DNA from: Gemmatimonadaceae bacterium
GTDB lineage: Bacteria; Gemmatimonadota; Gemmatimonadetes; Gemmatimonadales; Gemmatimonadaceae
DNA length: 64,000 nucleotides
Assembly (NCBI GenBank): GCA_025934775.1
Contig: JAICWO010000001.1
Span: 62,001 to 126,000, forward strand
Direction: 5' to 3'
The translations under genes were made by a program, and so were the position numbers. The stretch's first letter is position 1; every line of letters begins with the position of its first letter. The notes beneath the pieces were generated by a model, which saw only the letters and a list, made by a program, of their open reading frames with translations, made no database searches and was not told the DNA's origin. Shown here one piece after another: positions 50,003 through 61,677 of this stretch.

Positions 50003-50680
50003 TCAGACGAGCGTCTTGCGGAGAAAATCGATCGTGCGCCGCCAGGCGAGCGTCGCGGCCTGCTCGTTGTAGACGGCCGGCCGTTGATCGTTGAAGAAGG
50101 CGTGATCGGCGTCGTAGAAGTACGCGTCGATCCGTTTGCCGGCATTCTTGATTCGATCGACGAGCGCGTTCGCGGCGTCGGGCGGCGTGAGCGTGTCGCG
50201 CGTCGCGAAGTGCGCGAGCACGGGGCTGGAGAGCCGCGAGAAGTCGAGCTTCACCGCCGGGTGCACGCCGTAAAAGTCGACGCAGGCGCCGATGACGTCG
50301 GGAAACTCGCACGCCGCGAAGAGCGAGAGCTGGCCGCCCATGCAGAAGCCGATCGACGCGACTTTTTTCGGCTCGACCCCCTCGACACCGACGAGGTATT
50401 GCGCGGCGCCGTTCAGATCCTTGCCCGCCTCGGCGATGTTCAACGCCATCATCAACTTTCCGGCGTCGTCGGGGCTCTTGGTCTTCTCACCATGAAACAG
50501 GTCGGGCGCGAGGGCGACGAACCCTTCGTTCGCGAATCGGTCGGCGACGTCGGTGATGTGGCCGACCAGGCCCCACCATTCCTGAATGACGATGACCCCA
50601 GGACCCCGGCCGCTGCCGGGGATGGCGAGATATCCGTTCGCGGTGCGGCCGTTTGCTTTGAAGGAGACCAACTCGCCCAT
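50003..50680 (-). CDS. dienelactone hydrolase-family protein
   Basis: A 225-residue alpha/beta hydrolase with the DLH triad: C113 in GFCMGGQ, D162 in ATRDTLTP and H193 in DADHAFFND, and E34 in IQEWWGL. Classical members open dienelactones in aromatic degradation, but many act on other esters. Its end is 9 bp from the convergent regulator gene. It lies 48 bp after aguA on the same strand and may ride on that operon. Confidence 0.93.
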   Translation of the reverse strand: MGELVSFKANGRTANGYLAIPGSGRGPGVIVIQEWWGLVGHITDVADRFANEGFVALAPDLFHGEKTKSPDDAGKLMMALNIAEAGKDLNGAAQYLVGVEGVEPKKVASIGFCMGGQLSLFAACEFPDVIGACVDFYGVHPAVKLDFSRLSSPVLAHFATRDTLTPPDAANALVDRIKNAGKRIDAYFYDADHAFFNDQRPAVYNEQAATLAWRRTIDFLRKTLV

Positions 50681-50728
50681 TTCGAGGCTCCGGAATTGCG
50701 GGATTTCAGCTTATGGAAGCTCAGGGTG

Positions 50729-51769
50729 CTAGCGTGCCGCCGGCTGCTGCTGCGTCAGACAATGCAACGTACCCAATCCCCACACCAGATCCACCGCGTG
50801 CACCCCGACCACCTGTCGGCCAGGGAAGAGCTCGGCTAGCGTGTTGAGCGCGATGCGGTCGTTGCGGTCGTTGAACGTCGGCACGATTACGACGCCGTTC
50901 GCGATATAAAAATTGGCATAGCTCGCCGGCAGTCGTTCGCCGTTCATGATCACCGGCCGCGGATAGGGCAGCTTCACCACTTTGAGCGCACCGCGCGCGC
51001 CGCCGGCGAGCTGAAGTCGCTCGAGATTGTCGACCGAGCGCCGATGGTTCTCGTCGTCGGCGGGATCGGCCTCGTACGCGAGCACGATCACGCCGGGCGC
51101 GGTGAAGCGCGCGACGTCGTCGACGTGGCCGTGCGTGTCATCGCCGACGCAGCCTTCGCCGAGCCAGATCGTCTCGCGAATTCCGAGATAGTCGCGGAAG
51201 ACCTGCTCGTATCCGCCGCGCGTGAGCCCCGGATTCCGCTCCTGCACCGTCGAGAGCAGGCACTCTTCCGTCACGAGGAGCGTGCCTTCGCCGTCGGTGT
51301 CGATCGCGCCGCCTTCGAGCACGACGCGTTCGCCCGTATCCGGCCGCTTCGGCTCGACGCGCGGCAGACCCGCAATGCGCGCGACCGCAGCGCCAACTTG
51401 CGCGTCGAGGTCGAAGTTCGCGTACTTCGCCCACGCGTTGAACTTCCAATTCATGAGCGTGACGGCGCCGTCGTCGTCCACGACGCCCGTCGGCGCCGAG
51501 TCGCGCAGCCACACGCGGTCGTTCGGCACCACGTGGAGCGTGAAATTGTCGGTGACCCCGTGCGCCGCGAGGTGCTCTCGAGCGGACGCCTTTACCTCGT
51601 CCGAATGACACAGAATCTCCACACGCTCGTGCCGATGCAGCACGCGGACGATCTCGGCGTAGACCCACGGAATGGGCGCGAGCTTGCCGGGCCAGTCGGG
51701 TTCGTGGTGAGGCCACGCGATCCAGGTGGCGGCGTGCGGAGCGTATTCGGCGGGGAACGTGTAAGTCAT
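50729..51769 (-). CDS. aguA: agmatine deiminase
   Basis: A 346-residue enzyme that converts agmatine to N-carbamoylputrescine and ammonia. Its marks are TWIAWPHHEPDWPGKL, VWLRDSAPT, LEGGAIDTDGEGTLL, GHVDDVARF and the catalytic Cys337 in GLGTLHCLTQQQP. It forms a polyamine module with the N-carbamoylputrescine amidase gene upstream (51927-52868), separated by 157 bp that contain a structured repeat. Confidence 0.95.
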   Translation of the reverse strand: MTYTFPAEYAPHAATWIAWPHHEPDWPGKLAPIPWVYAEIVRVLHRHERVEILCHSDEVKASAREHLAAHGVTDNFTLHVVPNDRVWLRDSAPTGVVDDDGAVTLMNWKFNAWAKYANFDLDAQVGAAVARIAGLPRVEPKRPDTGERVVLEGGAIDTDGEGTLLVTEECLLSTVQERNPGLTRGGYEQVFRDYLGIRETIWLGEGCVGDDTHGHVDDVARFTAPGVIVLAYEADPADDENHRRSVDNLERLQLAGGARGALKVVKLPYPRPVIMNGERLPASYANFYIANGVVIVPTFNDRNDRIALNTLAELFPGRQVVGVHAVDLVWGLGTLHCLTQQQPAAR

Positions 51770-51793
51770 TGATTGAACGTGGGGTTGTTCGAA

Positions 51794-51864
51794 GTAGGGT
51801 CGGCGGCTTTGCCGCCTGTACGATCGCTTCAGCGAGGGCTCGAACGAGCCGGAAACGACCCTAC
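51794..51864. repeat. cloverleaf-like intergenic inverted-repeat element
   Basis: Outer 9-bp stem gtagggtcg / cgaccctac encloses three small hairpins: ggcggc-ttt-gccgcc (51802-51816), cgct-tc-agcg (51825-51834) and ggctcg-aa-cgagcc (51837-51850). A second cgaccctac follows at 51884-51892. It lies between aguB and aguA. Confidence 0.65.
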
Positions 51865-51926
51865 AGTAGCGTGCTGTGCGCGCACGACCCTACAGGCGCG
51901 CAGCGCCGACCATACGCCGCGCCCCG

Positions 51927-52868
51927 CTACGCCCCCAAATACCGCGACAAAATCGGCGCGTACGCATCAATCCTCCGATCTCGCAAGAACGGCCAGTTTC
52001 GCCGCGTGTCCTCGATCAGCCGTGGATCACACGTCGCGATCAAGATCTCCGGCTCCGTGCCCGCGTCCGCGAGCAGGCGGCCAAACGGATCGGCGATGAA
52101 CGAGTGGCCGAAGAACTCGATCCCGTTCGTCCCCGGCTCCTCTTCGTGGCCGACACGATTCGGTGACGCGACGAAGACCCCGTTCGCGATCGCGTGCGCG
52201 CGCTGCATCGTGCGCCACGCGTCCACCTGCGCGGCGCCAAACTCCGACTTCTCCGCGGGGTGCCAGCCGATCGCCGTCGGATAGAACAGAATGTCGGCGC
52301 CGAGCAGCGCGGTGATGCGCGCCGCCTCGGGATACCATTGATCCCAGCATATCAGCACGCCGATGTTCGCGTAGCGCGTCTTCCACACGCGAAAGCCGCT
52401 CGCCTGCTTCGCGACATTGCCGATCGCGTCGATCCGATCGTCGGTCGCGGCGTCGCCGGGCGTGAAGTAGTACTTCTCGTTGTAGAGCGGATCGTCGGGA
52501 ATGTGCATCTTGCGATAGATGCCGAGCAGCGAGCCGTCGGCGTCGATGATCGCGGCGGAGTTGCGGTACACCCCGCGAGCCTGCCGCTCGAAGATCGGCA
52601 CGATGAGCACGATCTCGAGCTCCTTCGCCAGCACCTGCATGCGGTCGGTCGTCGGCCCGGGGATCGGCTCGGCGATGTCGAAGCGTTCACACTTCTGTGA
52701 TTTGCAGAAGTAGGGAGCGTTGAACAGCTCCTTCAGGCAGACGATCTGCGCGCCCCGCTTCGCGGCTTCGCGCACGCGCTCGATCGTCGCCGCCACCGTC
52801 GCGGCGGTGTCATCGCTCGCCGAATCCTGAATGATGCCGACGGTGAATGGGGACGGGGTGCTGGACAT
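51927..52868 (-). CDS. aguB: N-carbamoylputrescine amidase
   Basis: A 313-residue nitrilase-superfamily enzyme giving putrescine, CO2 and ammonia. The catalytic triad is E47 (LKELFNAPYF), K120 (IYRKMHIPDD) and C174 (VLICWDQWYPE). YNEKYYFTPGD and RRTWPF-like DTRRNWPFLRDRRIDAY are family marks. It is upstream of aguA on the same strand, so agmatine would be turned into putrescine by this pair. Confidence 0.95.
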   Translation of the reverse strand: MSSTPSPFTVGIIQDSASDDTAATVAATIERVREAAKRGAQIVCLKELFNAPYFCKSQKCERFDIAEPIPGPTTDRMQVLAKELEIVLIVPIFERQARGVYRNSAAIIDADGSLLGIYRKMHIPDDPLYNEKYYFTPGDAATDDRIDAIGNVAKQASGFRVWKTRYANIGVLICWDQWYPEAARITALLGADILFYPTAIGWHPAEKSEFGAAQVDAWRTMQRAHAIANGVFVASPNRVGHEEEPGTNGIEFFGHSFIADPFGRLLADAGTEPEILIATCDPRLIEDTRRNWPFLRDRRIDAYAPILSRYLGA

Positions 52869-52912
52869 GCGCGAAAAGTAGCGGGGCTGGCGACCGTCTC
52901 ACCATTCCGCGG

Positions 52913-54193
52913 TCAGAGCACGCCGATGACGATGTCTCCCACGTTCGTGCCCGTCTCTCGGCGCTGGATGAGCGCGCCTGCCGCCGCGAGCGCGCCGTAC
53001 GACTCGTGCGCGGCGAGCGCTCGCGACGGATCGCGGCCGGCATCCACGATCGCCGGCCACGTGAGCGCATCGACGATCGCGCCCGCGGCGTCGGTCGCGC
53101 CATCGCGGCCGTCGGTACCGGCGGCGAGCAACGTGATACCGTTCGCCGCGTCGCCCGCCTCGTGCAGCTCGCGCGCGGTGGCGAGCGCGAGCTCCTGACA
53201 TCGTCCGCCGCCGGTTGCGCGCGCGCCGCTGCCACGCAGCGTGACCGTTGTTTCGCCGCCCCAGATGAAGCAGCAGCTCGACTCGCCGCGTTCGCGCGCC
53301 GCGAGCATTTCTCGCGCGATCGCCGCGCCGGCCGCGGCCGCGTCGCCCGAGAGCCGCGTCGATTGCACGCGCGGCTCGAAGTGACGTTCGCGCGTACGAT
53401 CGGCCGCACCTGCGAGCGCGGCGCGATTGCTTCCGACGACGCGCGCCGTGACGTGCGCGAAGGCGGGATGATTGCGCCTCGGAGTTTCCGGCGTCCTTCC
53501 GCGTGAGACGGACTGCAAGTACTCGCGATGTGTCTGTGGCACGCGGGAGAGGAGCTTCGCGCGCTCGAGGATCGTCGTCACGTCGGCGACCCGCGTCTCG
53601 TCGGGCGAGCATGGTCCGGAGCCGATCACGGCGAGATCGTCGTTTGGCACGTCGGATATCGCGAGGCAGTGGGTCGCGGCCGGCGCGAGCGCGAGCGCGA
53701 GCCGGCCGGCGGCCCAGCGCGAGAATCGCTTGCGCACGGCGTTCATCTCGACGACGTCGAGTCCCGCGCCGAGGAGCAGCTCGAAGAGGGTGGTGAGATC
53801 CGCCTCGTTCATGCCGGCGATCGGAGCGCCGATCAGCGCGCTCGCTCCGCCCGAGAGGAGCACGATTGCGACGTCGTCACCGCGGCGGCCGGGGACCGTC
53901 TGCGCGACCGCGTTCGCGGCGGCGAACGAGTTGCGTCCCGGAATCGGGTGATCGCCGCGAATGGCCTGGAGCGTGGGGTAGGGCGCCGGACCGCCGTCCG
54001 GACTGACGACGATCCCCCCGACGATCGCGTGCAGCGATCGGAGGAGGGAGACGACGGCGGCGCTCGCCATCGGCTGCGCCGCCTTGCCGAACGCGAACAC
54101 CCAGACTCTCGCGCCGCGCGGGATCGAGAGGGCGTCGATCGCGCGAGCCGTCGCGGGGCCGGGCAGCGCCGCCGCGACGGCGGCATCATACAT
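52913..54193 (-). CDS. glycerate 2-kinase (MOFRL family)
   Basis: A 426-residue kinase making 2-phosphoglycerate. It has VWVFAFGKAAQPMA, IVVSPDG, GDHPIPGRNS, VLLSGGASALI, AVRKRFSRWAAGRLA, ISDVPND, and the C-terminal MOFRL part GRCQELALATA ... TDGRDGATDAAGAIVD. The ATG at 54193 may be too short: the preceding in-frame codons (SGRELLLE) look homologous to the family N-terminus, with a TTG at 54202 and a GAGGGA site further up near 54245. A TTG or rare start is therefore possible. Confidence 0.9.
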   Translation of the reverse strand: MYDAAVAAALPGPATARAIDALSIPRGARVWVFAFGKAAQPMASAAVVSLLRSLHAIVGGIVVSPDGGPAPYPTLQAIRGDHPIPGRNSFAAANAVAQTVPGRRGDDVAIVLLSGGASALIGAPIAGMNEADLTTLFELLLGAGLDVVEMNAVRKRFSRWAAGRLALALAPAATHCLAISDVPNDDLAVIGSGPCSPDETRVADVTTILERAKLLSRVPQTHREYLQSVSRGRTPETPRRNHPAFAHVTARVVGSNRAALAGAADRTRERHFEPRVQSTRLSGDAAAAGAAIAREMLAARERGESSCCFIWGGETTVTLRGSGARATGGGRCQELALATARELHEAGDAANGITLLAAGTDGRDGATDAAGAIVDALTWPAIVDAGRDPSRALAAHESYGALAAAGALIQRRETGTNVGDIVIGVL

Positions 54194-54254
54194 CTCTAAC
54201 AACAGCTCCCGGCCCGAATCGGCCGGCGCGCGAATGCCCGCGCTGATTCCCTCG

Positions 54255-54866
54255 TTAATGCGTGCCTCCGCCGGCGCTCGCTCCCGCGGGCAGCGTCGCC
54301 GACACATCCTTCGCGAGCTCGGCATACGCCTGCTGCGACAGCACGTTGAACCGCATGATCCTCGATGCAACGCGGCCGTCCGGTCCAATGACGAACACGT
54401 TGCGGGTGTCGTACTTCGCGTTGTCCGCCGATCCGTACAGCTTGGCGACCGCCTGGTCGGGGTCGCTCGCGAAGAGGATCGGGAACCCGGAGTCGTGCGC
54501 CCAATCCATCTGCGTGGTGTCGGCGTCGGCACTGATTCCGATCACGACGACTTTCTTGCCGCCGTTGAAGAGCGTGGCGTACTGATCACGGTACGCCTCC
54601 ATTTGAATCGTTCAGCCTTTGGTCCGCGCCTTGGGGAAGAAGGCGAGCACCACCGTCTGCCCGCGAAAATCGGCGAGGTGTACCGGCGCTTTCAGCAATC
54701 CAAAGCGCGTCGAGCCGGGTAGCTGAAAATCCGGCGCCTGCTGGCCCGCATCGGGCGCCGACGCGGCGCCGCCTGGCTGCGCACCTTGCGCGCTGGCAAT
54801 CGCGGCCGCTCCGGCCAGGATCGCCGCGGCAAGTCCGATCGCGCGCGTGGTTGAACTTCCCGTCAT
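54255..54866 (-). CDS. selenocysteine-containing peroxiredoxin (in-frame TGA)
   Basis: A 203-residue exported thioredoxin-fold peroxiredoxin with signal MTGSSTTRAIGLAAAILAG ... ASAQ. Residues about 45-195 are the AhpC/TSA-Bcp type: APDFQLPGS, LADFRGQTVVLAFFPKARTKG-U-TIQMEAYRDQY, VVVIGISADADTTQMDWA, FVIGPDGRV. Codon 85 is TGA (54612-54614) where family members have the peroxidatic Cys (FFPKxxTxGCT). Coding sequence continues in the same frame on both sides without a gap. A hairpin 14 nt downstream fits a bacterial SECIS. Read conventionally it would be called as two fragments or a pseudogene. Confidence 0.88.
54576..54597 (-). promoter_or_regulatory. putative bacterial SECIS element
   Basis: On the minus strand ggcgtac / gtacgcc form a perfect 7-bp stem with 8-nt loop cgtgatca. 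The stem starts 14 nt after the TGA and the loop carries GU near its 5' side, the features expected of elements that recruit SelB. Confidence 0.75.
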
Positions 54867-55079
54867 GTTCGCACCTGTTCGAGGATGCCGCCAAGATGGT
54901 GGTACTTGACGCGTAATGCAATGCGTCGGCACGCGGCGGAGCCATCCAGTTCTGAGGACACCGGTGCCGCATGGAGTAGACGCCATCGCCGCCTAACCGC
55001 GCGTATCGGCCGTTAAGACCCGGTATGGCCCGTGCCAATACTCCCATTGAATCTCAGAACCTCAGATTGGGAGATCGCG

Positions 55080-55589
55080 ATGCGCATGAAATTGTTGAGC
55101 CTCATTCCGGCGGCGTTCCTCGCGGTGGCGTGTGGGCGGAACAGCTCGCCGTCGGTGGACGATGCGCTCAAGAACGACCTCGCGCTCGCGTCGCAGGCCC
55201 AAGCGTACAATCCGCAGCAAACGCTGTCGCCGACCGAGCAGGGCTACGCGCCACAGGCGGCGTCGGCGGCCAGGAACTACCAGCCGCGGACAGTCAGCGC
55301 GCCGGTGCATCACAGCTCGACCGTGCATCACTCGTCGTCGAGCGGCCGGTCCAGCGGCGTGTACAGCAGCGGATCGAGCGGGACGTACTATCCGCCGGCG
55401 CCTCCGCCGGTGCACACCGTGAAGCACACGCAGCGCGACGCCGCCATCGGCGCGGCGGCGGGTGCGGTGCTCGGCGCCACGACCAGCCGCAACAAAGTCA
55501 AAGGCGGCTTGATCGGCGCGGCGGTCGGCGGCATTCTTGGCGGCGTGCTCGGCAACAACGTCGACGTGCAGAAGAAAGTCGGCTGGTGA
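55080..55589 (+). CDS. lipoprotein with glycine-zipper domain
   Basis: A 169-residue lipoprotein (MRMKLLSLIPAAFLAVAC, Cys18). The middle is low-complexity Ser/His/Gly (HHSSTVHHSSSSGRSSG). The C-terminus has a glycine zipper, RDAAIGAAAGAVLGATTS, then KGGLIGAAVGGILGGVLG, like YMGG/Rcs-type outer-membrane lipoproteins. GGGAG precedes the start. The function is unknown; outer-membrane location is likely. Confidence 0.82.
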   Translation: MRMKLLSLIPAAFLAVACGRNSSPSVDDALKNDLALASQAQAYNPQQTLSPTEQGYAPQAASAARNYQPRTVSAPVHHSSTVHHSSSSGRSSGVYSSGSSGTYYPPAPPPVHTVKHTQRDAAIGAAAGAVLGATTSRNKVKGGLIGAAVGGILGGVLGNNVDVQKKVGW

Positions 55590-55641
55590 CGATGCCGACG
55601 TCGCTCGTGCCGGCAGCGTGACGCGCACGACACGGAGTGAA

Positions 55642-55672
55642 ACGGGGCGGCGTGCAATGCACGCCGCCCCGT
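55642..55672 (+). terminator. intrinsic terminator after the zipper lipoprotein
   Basis: A perfect 15-bp stem acggggcggcgtgca / tgcacgccgccccgt around one base lies 52 bp after the stop, followed by CGTAGTTT. Confidence 0.75.
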
Positions 55673-55710
55673 CGTAGTTTGTCGGAGAAATTCCAATCTC
55701 CAGCCTCACT

Positions 55711-56103
55711 ATGGATGCCACGCAGCTCGAGCAGGTGCTCGACAAACTGATCCGCGAAGTCGAAGGTTCGGTGCACGCGTTCTATCGCGGCGACGTGCGG
55801 CAGAACACGCAGCGGATCAAGACCGACAGCTTCCGCAATGCTGCGCGCGACGCGCTGCTGCCACACCTCGACGCGAGCCATGCGCCGGCGGCGAACGCGT
55901 CGGCCGTCCCCGCGGCTGCCACTGGTTCCATCGACGCCGAGGACGTGACCGCAGCCACGCGGTGCGTGATGGGCTGGCTGCCAATCGGCGCTCCGGCGAC
56001 GGCGAGTCCAGAGTCGCGGTGCGTGCCCGCGGCGCGCGAGATGGCGCCGACGTGGGGCGAGCGCGAGAGGGCGCGCCTCGCGCTCAAGCGGTTGCAAGGC
56101 TGA
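55711..56103 (+). CDS. hypothetical protein
   Basis: A 130-residue protein I do not recognise. The N-terminus is helical (MDATQLEQVLDKLIREVEGSVHAFYRGDVRQNTQRI), the middle is Ala-rich with a possible short hydrophobic stretch, and the end is charged (EMAPTWGERERARLALKRLQG). Codon third positions are GC-rich as in neighbouring genes, which supports coding. There is no signal peptide. Its end is 9 bp from the convergent NRAMP gene. Confidence 0.6.
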   Translation: MDATQLEQVLDKLIREVEGSVHAFYRGDVRQNTQRIKTDSFRNAARDALLPHLDASHAPAANASAVPAAATGSIDAEDVTAATRCVMGWLPIGAPATASPESRCVPAAREMAPTWGERERARLALKRLQG

Positions 56104-56112
56104 GCTCGACCC

Positions 56113-57489
56113 TCAGAGCAGCGACCAGAGCAGCGCGAGGGCGGCGCTCGTCATCAGGAGCGCCGCGGCGCCGCCGAGCACGTTGAGCCAGCGGCCGTTC
56201 CGGTGCGCCCCCATCACGTTGGGGTTGTTGCAGACGACGAGGATGATGAAGATCAGCGGCGGCGCCAGGACGCCGTTGATCACCGCGGACCATATGAGAA
56301 GTCTAATCGCGTTGACGTGGGCGAAGGTGAGGATCATGCCGACCACCATCGCCACCGCGATCACGCCGTAGAACTGCCGCGCGTTGTCGATCTTCTCGTC
56401 CATGCCGCAGTTCCACGCCGCGGCTTCGGCGACGGCGTACGCCGCCGATCCGGCGAGCACCGGCACGCCGAGCATGCCCGTGCCCACGAGCCCGGCCGAG
56501 AAGAGCAGCGACGCGCCCGTTCCCGCGAGAGGCTTGAGCGCCGCGGCGGCCTGCGCGGCGGTCTGCACGTCGGTGAGCCCGGCGCGGTGGAGCGTGGCCG
56601 CGGCGGTGAGGATGATGAAGTACATGATCGCGTTCGAGAAGAACATCCCCGCGTTCACGTCGTACCTCGCGGCGCGCAGCTCGCGCTGAATCGCGCGCCG
56701 CGGCCGGCCGAGCGACTGCCGTCTGACGACGGCGTCCTGCTCGGCGTTGAGCGACGCCTGCCAGAAAAAGAGGTACGGCGAGATCGTGGTGCCGAGAATC
56801 GCCACGAACGTGAGCAGGTAGTCGCTCGACCACGTGAGGTGTGGAACGAACGTCCCCCGCAGGACGCCAGCCGCCGACGCGTGCGCGAGAAATCCGGCCA
56901 ACACATAGCTGAAGAGCGCGAGCGTCAGCCATTTCAACACGCGGGTCATTCGCTCGTACGACGAGTAGACCAGCAGCGCGAGAATGAGCGCGGTGAACGC
57001 CGGCACGAACCAGACGGCACGCACACCGGTGAGCAGCGACGCGGCCGCCGACATGCCGCCGAGATCGGCGGCGATGTTCACGGTGTTGCCGACGAGCAGC
57101 AGCGCGCAGGCGAGCCAGAGCGTCGATCGCGAGTAGTGTTCGCGGAGGACGCCGGCGAGTCCGCTGCGAGCGACGATGCCGATGCGCGCGCACATGAGCT
57201 GGATTGCCGCGATGAGCGGCAGCGTGATCAGCGCGATCCAGAGCGTCTCATAACCGAACGCCGCGCCCGCTTGCGAGTAGGCGGCGATTCCCGAGGGATC
57301 ATCGTCCGCGGCGCCGCTGATGAGGCCGGGGCCGAGCTCGTGCACGCGCGCCCGCAGCCAGTGACGCGGTCCGCCCGGACGCGGCCGGTACGGCCGCTGG
57401 GCGCCGCGCCGGTCGCGCGGCGTGGCGGCCGCAGCGGCCTCCAGCGGGAGGGAATTCGAGAACTCAGAAGGTTCGGGCAGCGACTCCAT
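56113..57489 (-). CDS. NRAMP-family divalent metal transporter (atypical)
   Basis: A 458-residue membrane protein with about 11 hydrophobic helices. Helix 1 has GAADDDPSGIAAYSQAGA, where canonical NRAMP has DPGN. Helix 6 has GTTISPYLFFWQASLNAEQ, where canonical members have an A-x-x-MPH-type site with metal-binding Met. These differences point to the NRAMP-related branch, whose members move Mg or other ions. The ATG at 57489 follows from the N-terminus; the frame is open a little further. Confidence 0.88.
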   Translation of the reverse strand: MESLPEPSEFSNSLPLEAAAAATPRDRRGAQRPYRPRPGGPRHWLRARVHELGPGLISGAADDDPSGIAAYSQAGAAFGYETLWIALITLPLIAAIQLMCARIGIVARSGLAGVLREHYSRSTLWLACALLLVGNTVNIAADLGGMSAAASLLTGVRAVWFVPAFTALILALLVYSSYERMTRVLKWLTLALFSYVLAGFLAHASAAGVLRGTFVPHLTWSSDYLLTFVAILGTTISPYLFFWQASLNAEQDAVVRRQSLGRPRRAIQRELRAARYDVNAGMFFSNAIMYFIILTAAATLHRAGLTDVQTAAQAAAALKPLAGTGASLLFSAGLVGTGMLGVPVLAGSAAYAVAEAAAWNCGMDEKIDNARQFYGVIAVAMVVGMILTFAHVNAIRLLIWSAVINGVLAPPLIFIILVVCNNPNVMGAHRNGRWLNVLGGAAALLMTSAALALLWSLL

Positions 57490-57566
57490 ATCGCGGCCCA
57501 AATAGGCACGACGTGCGCCAAGCCTCGGGGGAATGCACGAGGCGTGCGGCACGGGGATTACCGCCG

Positions 57567-57668
57567 GTCGCTTCTGTCGCGAGTCGTGCGTTACGGGTTG
57601 CGGGTTTTCGAGTTTTCAAACCCTCGACCCGGTGACGCGCGACCCAATACCCGCAACAAAAGCGACCG
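57567..57668. repeat. GGTCGCT-bounded 7-bp inverted repeat element, copy B
   Basis: Ends ggtcgcttctgt and aacaaaagcgacc. Left units gtcgcga, gtcgtgc, gttacgg, gttgcgg, gttttcg (from 57577). On the minus strand the right arm reads gttgcgg, gtattgg, gtcgcgc, gtcaccg. It lies between the NRAMP start and the aconitase end. Confidence 0.9.
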
Positions 57669-57681
57669 GTGCAACCCCGGC

Positions 57682-60468
<2,787 letters not shown>

Positions 60469-60636
60469 GGAATTCGTCTCTCGGTTCGGCCGCCAACATG
60501 GGCCGAGGCGAGGGTGACAGACGGAGCCACTGGCGGGGCGCGCACGCTCGCCGCCAGGCTGTCGATAATGTAACTGACTCGGGCGGCCGCAGGATGACCG
60601 TTGCGTCGAGCGCCGGCCCCGACCGATCTTGCCACG

Positions 60637-61656
60637 ATGACGACGCCAAGCGATCCGGTTGAGTTGACGACCCGGCTGATGTCGATCGATTCGACCAGCG
60701 GGCGCGAAGGCGACGTGATCGCCTGGGCGGACGACTATCTCGCGGCGCGCGGCTGGCGCACGACGCGCATTCCCGTGAGCGCCGGACGCGACGATCTGTT
60801 CGCGACGGCCGTCGACGCGCCGCGCGTCACGCTCTCGACGCACCTCGACACCGTGCCGCCCTACATCGCCCCGCGCGTGGACGGCGATCGCATTCTCGGA
60901 CGAGGCGCCTGCGACGCGAAGGGAATCGCCGCGGCGATGATCTGCGCCGCCGAGCGTTTGCGAATGCGCAACCTTCCGGTTGCATTACTGTTTGTCGTCG
61001 GCGAGGAGGTGACGCACGACGGCGCGCATGCGGCGAACGAAGCGTTCACGTCGGGGCTCGTCCCCGCGACGAGCCGCGCGTTGATCGACGGCGAGCCGAC
61101 GGAGAGCACGCTCGCCCTCGGCACCAAGGGCGCGATCCGCGTCACGGTCCACACCGCGGGGCAGGCCGCACACTCGGCGTATCCCCATCTCGGGCGTTCG
61201 GCCACGCTCGATCTCGTGCGCCTCCTCGCGGAGCTCGACGCGACGGAGTTTCCGCGCGACGCGCTGCTCGGCGAGACCACGGTGAACATCGGCTCGTTGA
61301 GCGGCGGGGTAGCCGACAACGTCGTCGCGCCGTCGGCGGAAGCGCGCATCATGATCCGGCTGGTGCGCCCCGCCCCGGAGGTCATGAGCGTTCTCGAACG
61401 CTGGGCCGACGGCCGCGCGACGCTCGAGTGGGGACCGATGGTGCCGCCGGTGAAGCTCGGCGCGGCGCCGGGATTCGAGACATCGATCGCGGCATTCGCG
61501 ACGGACATTCCCGTGCTCACGAACTGGGGGACGCCGTACCTGTTCGGCCCGGGATCAATCCACGTGGCACACCGGGACGACGAGTTCATCGACGTCGGGG
61601 AGCTTCGGAGAGCGGTGGAGAGTTATGAGAGGCTGGCGGAAGGTTTGATCGGCTGA
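60637..61656 (+). CDS. M20-family metallopeptidase/deacylase (ArgE/DapE-like)
   Basis: A 339-residue cytoplasmic zinc enzyme. The metal residues follow the family plan: STHLDTVPP (His, Asp), [14 protein letters not shown] (Asp), [11 protein letters not shown] (catalytic Glu pair), IDGEPTES and, near the end, [13 protein letters not shown] (His). It may be an acetylornithine or lysine-pathway deacetylase or a dipeptidase; the context does not decide. The gene is divergent from acnA with a 168-bp spacer. ATG 60637 was preferred to TTG 60601. Confidence 0.92.
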   Translation: MTTPSDPVELTTRLMSIDSTSGREGDVIAWADDYLAARGWRTTRIPVSAGRDDLFATAVDAPRVTLSTHLDTVPPYIAPRVDGDRILGRGACDAKGIAAAMICAAERLRMRNLPVALLFVVGEEVTHDGAHAANEAFTSGLVPATSRALIDGEPTESTLALGTKGAIRVTVHTAGQAAHSAYPHLGRSATLDLVRLLAELDATEFPRDALLGETTVNIGSLSGGVADNVVAPSAEARIMIRLVRPAPEVMSVLERWADGRATLEWGPMVPPVKLGAAPGFETSIAAFATDIPVLTNWGTPYLFGPGSIHVAHRDDEFIDVGELRRAVESYERLAEGLIG

Positions 61657-61677
61657 GGGCGGCGGGTTTGTATCCGC

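Noticed and set aside
51794-51864. tRNA gene
   Set aside because: Cloverleaf-like outline but no acceptor CCA, no GTTCRA T-loop and wrong arm sizes.
54255-54986. Two separate small genes (54255-54602 and 54612-54986)
   Set aside because: They are in the same frame, separated only by the TGA and three codons, and together give one normal-length peroxiredoxin; the SECIS-like hairpin supports a single selenoprotein gene.
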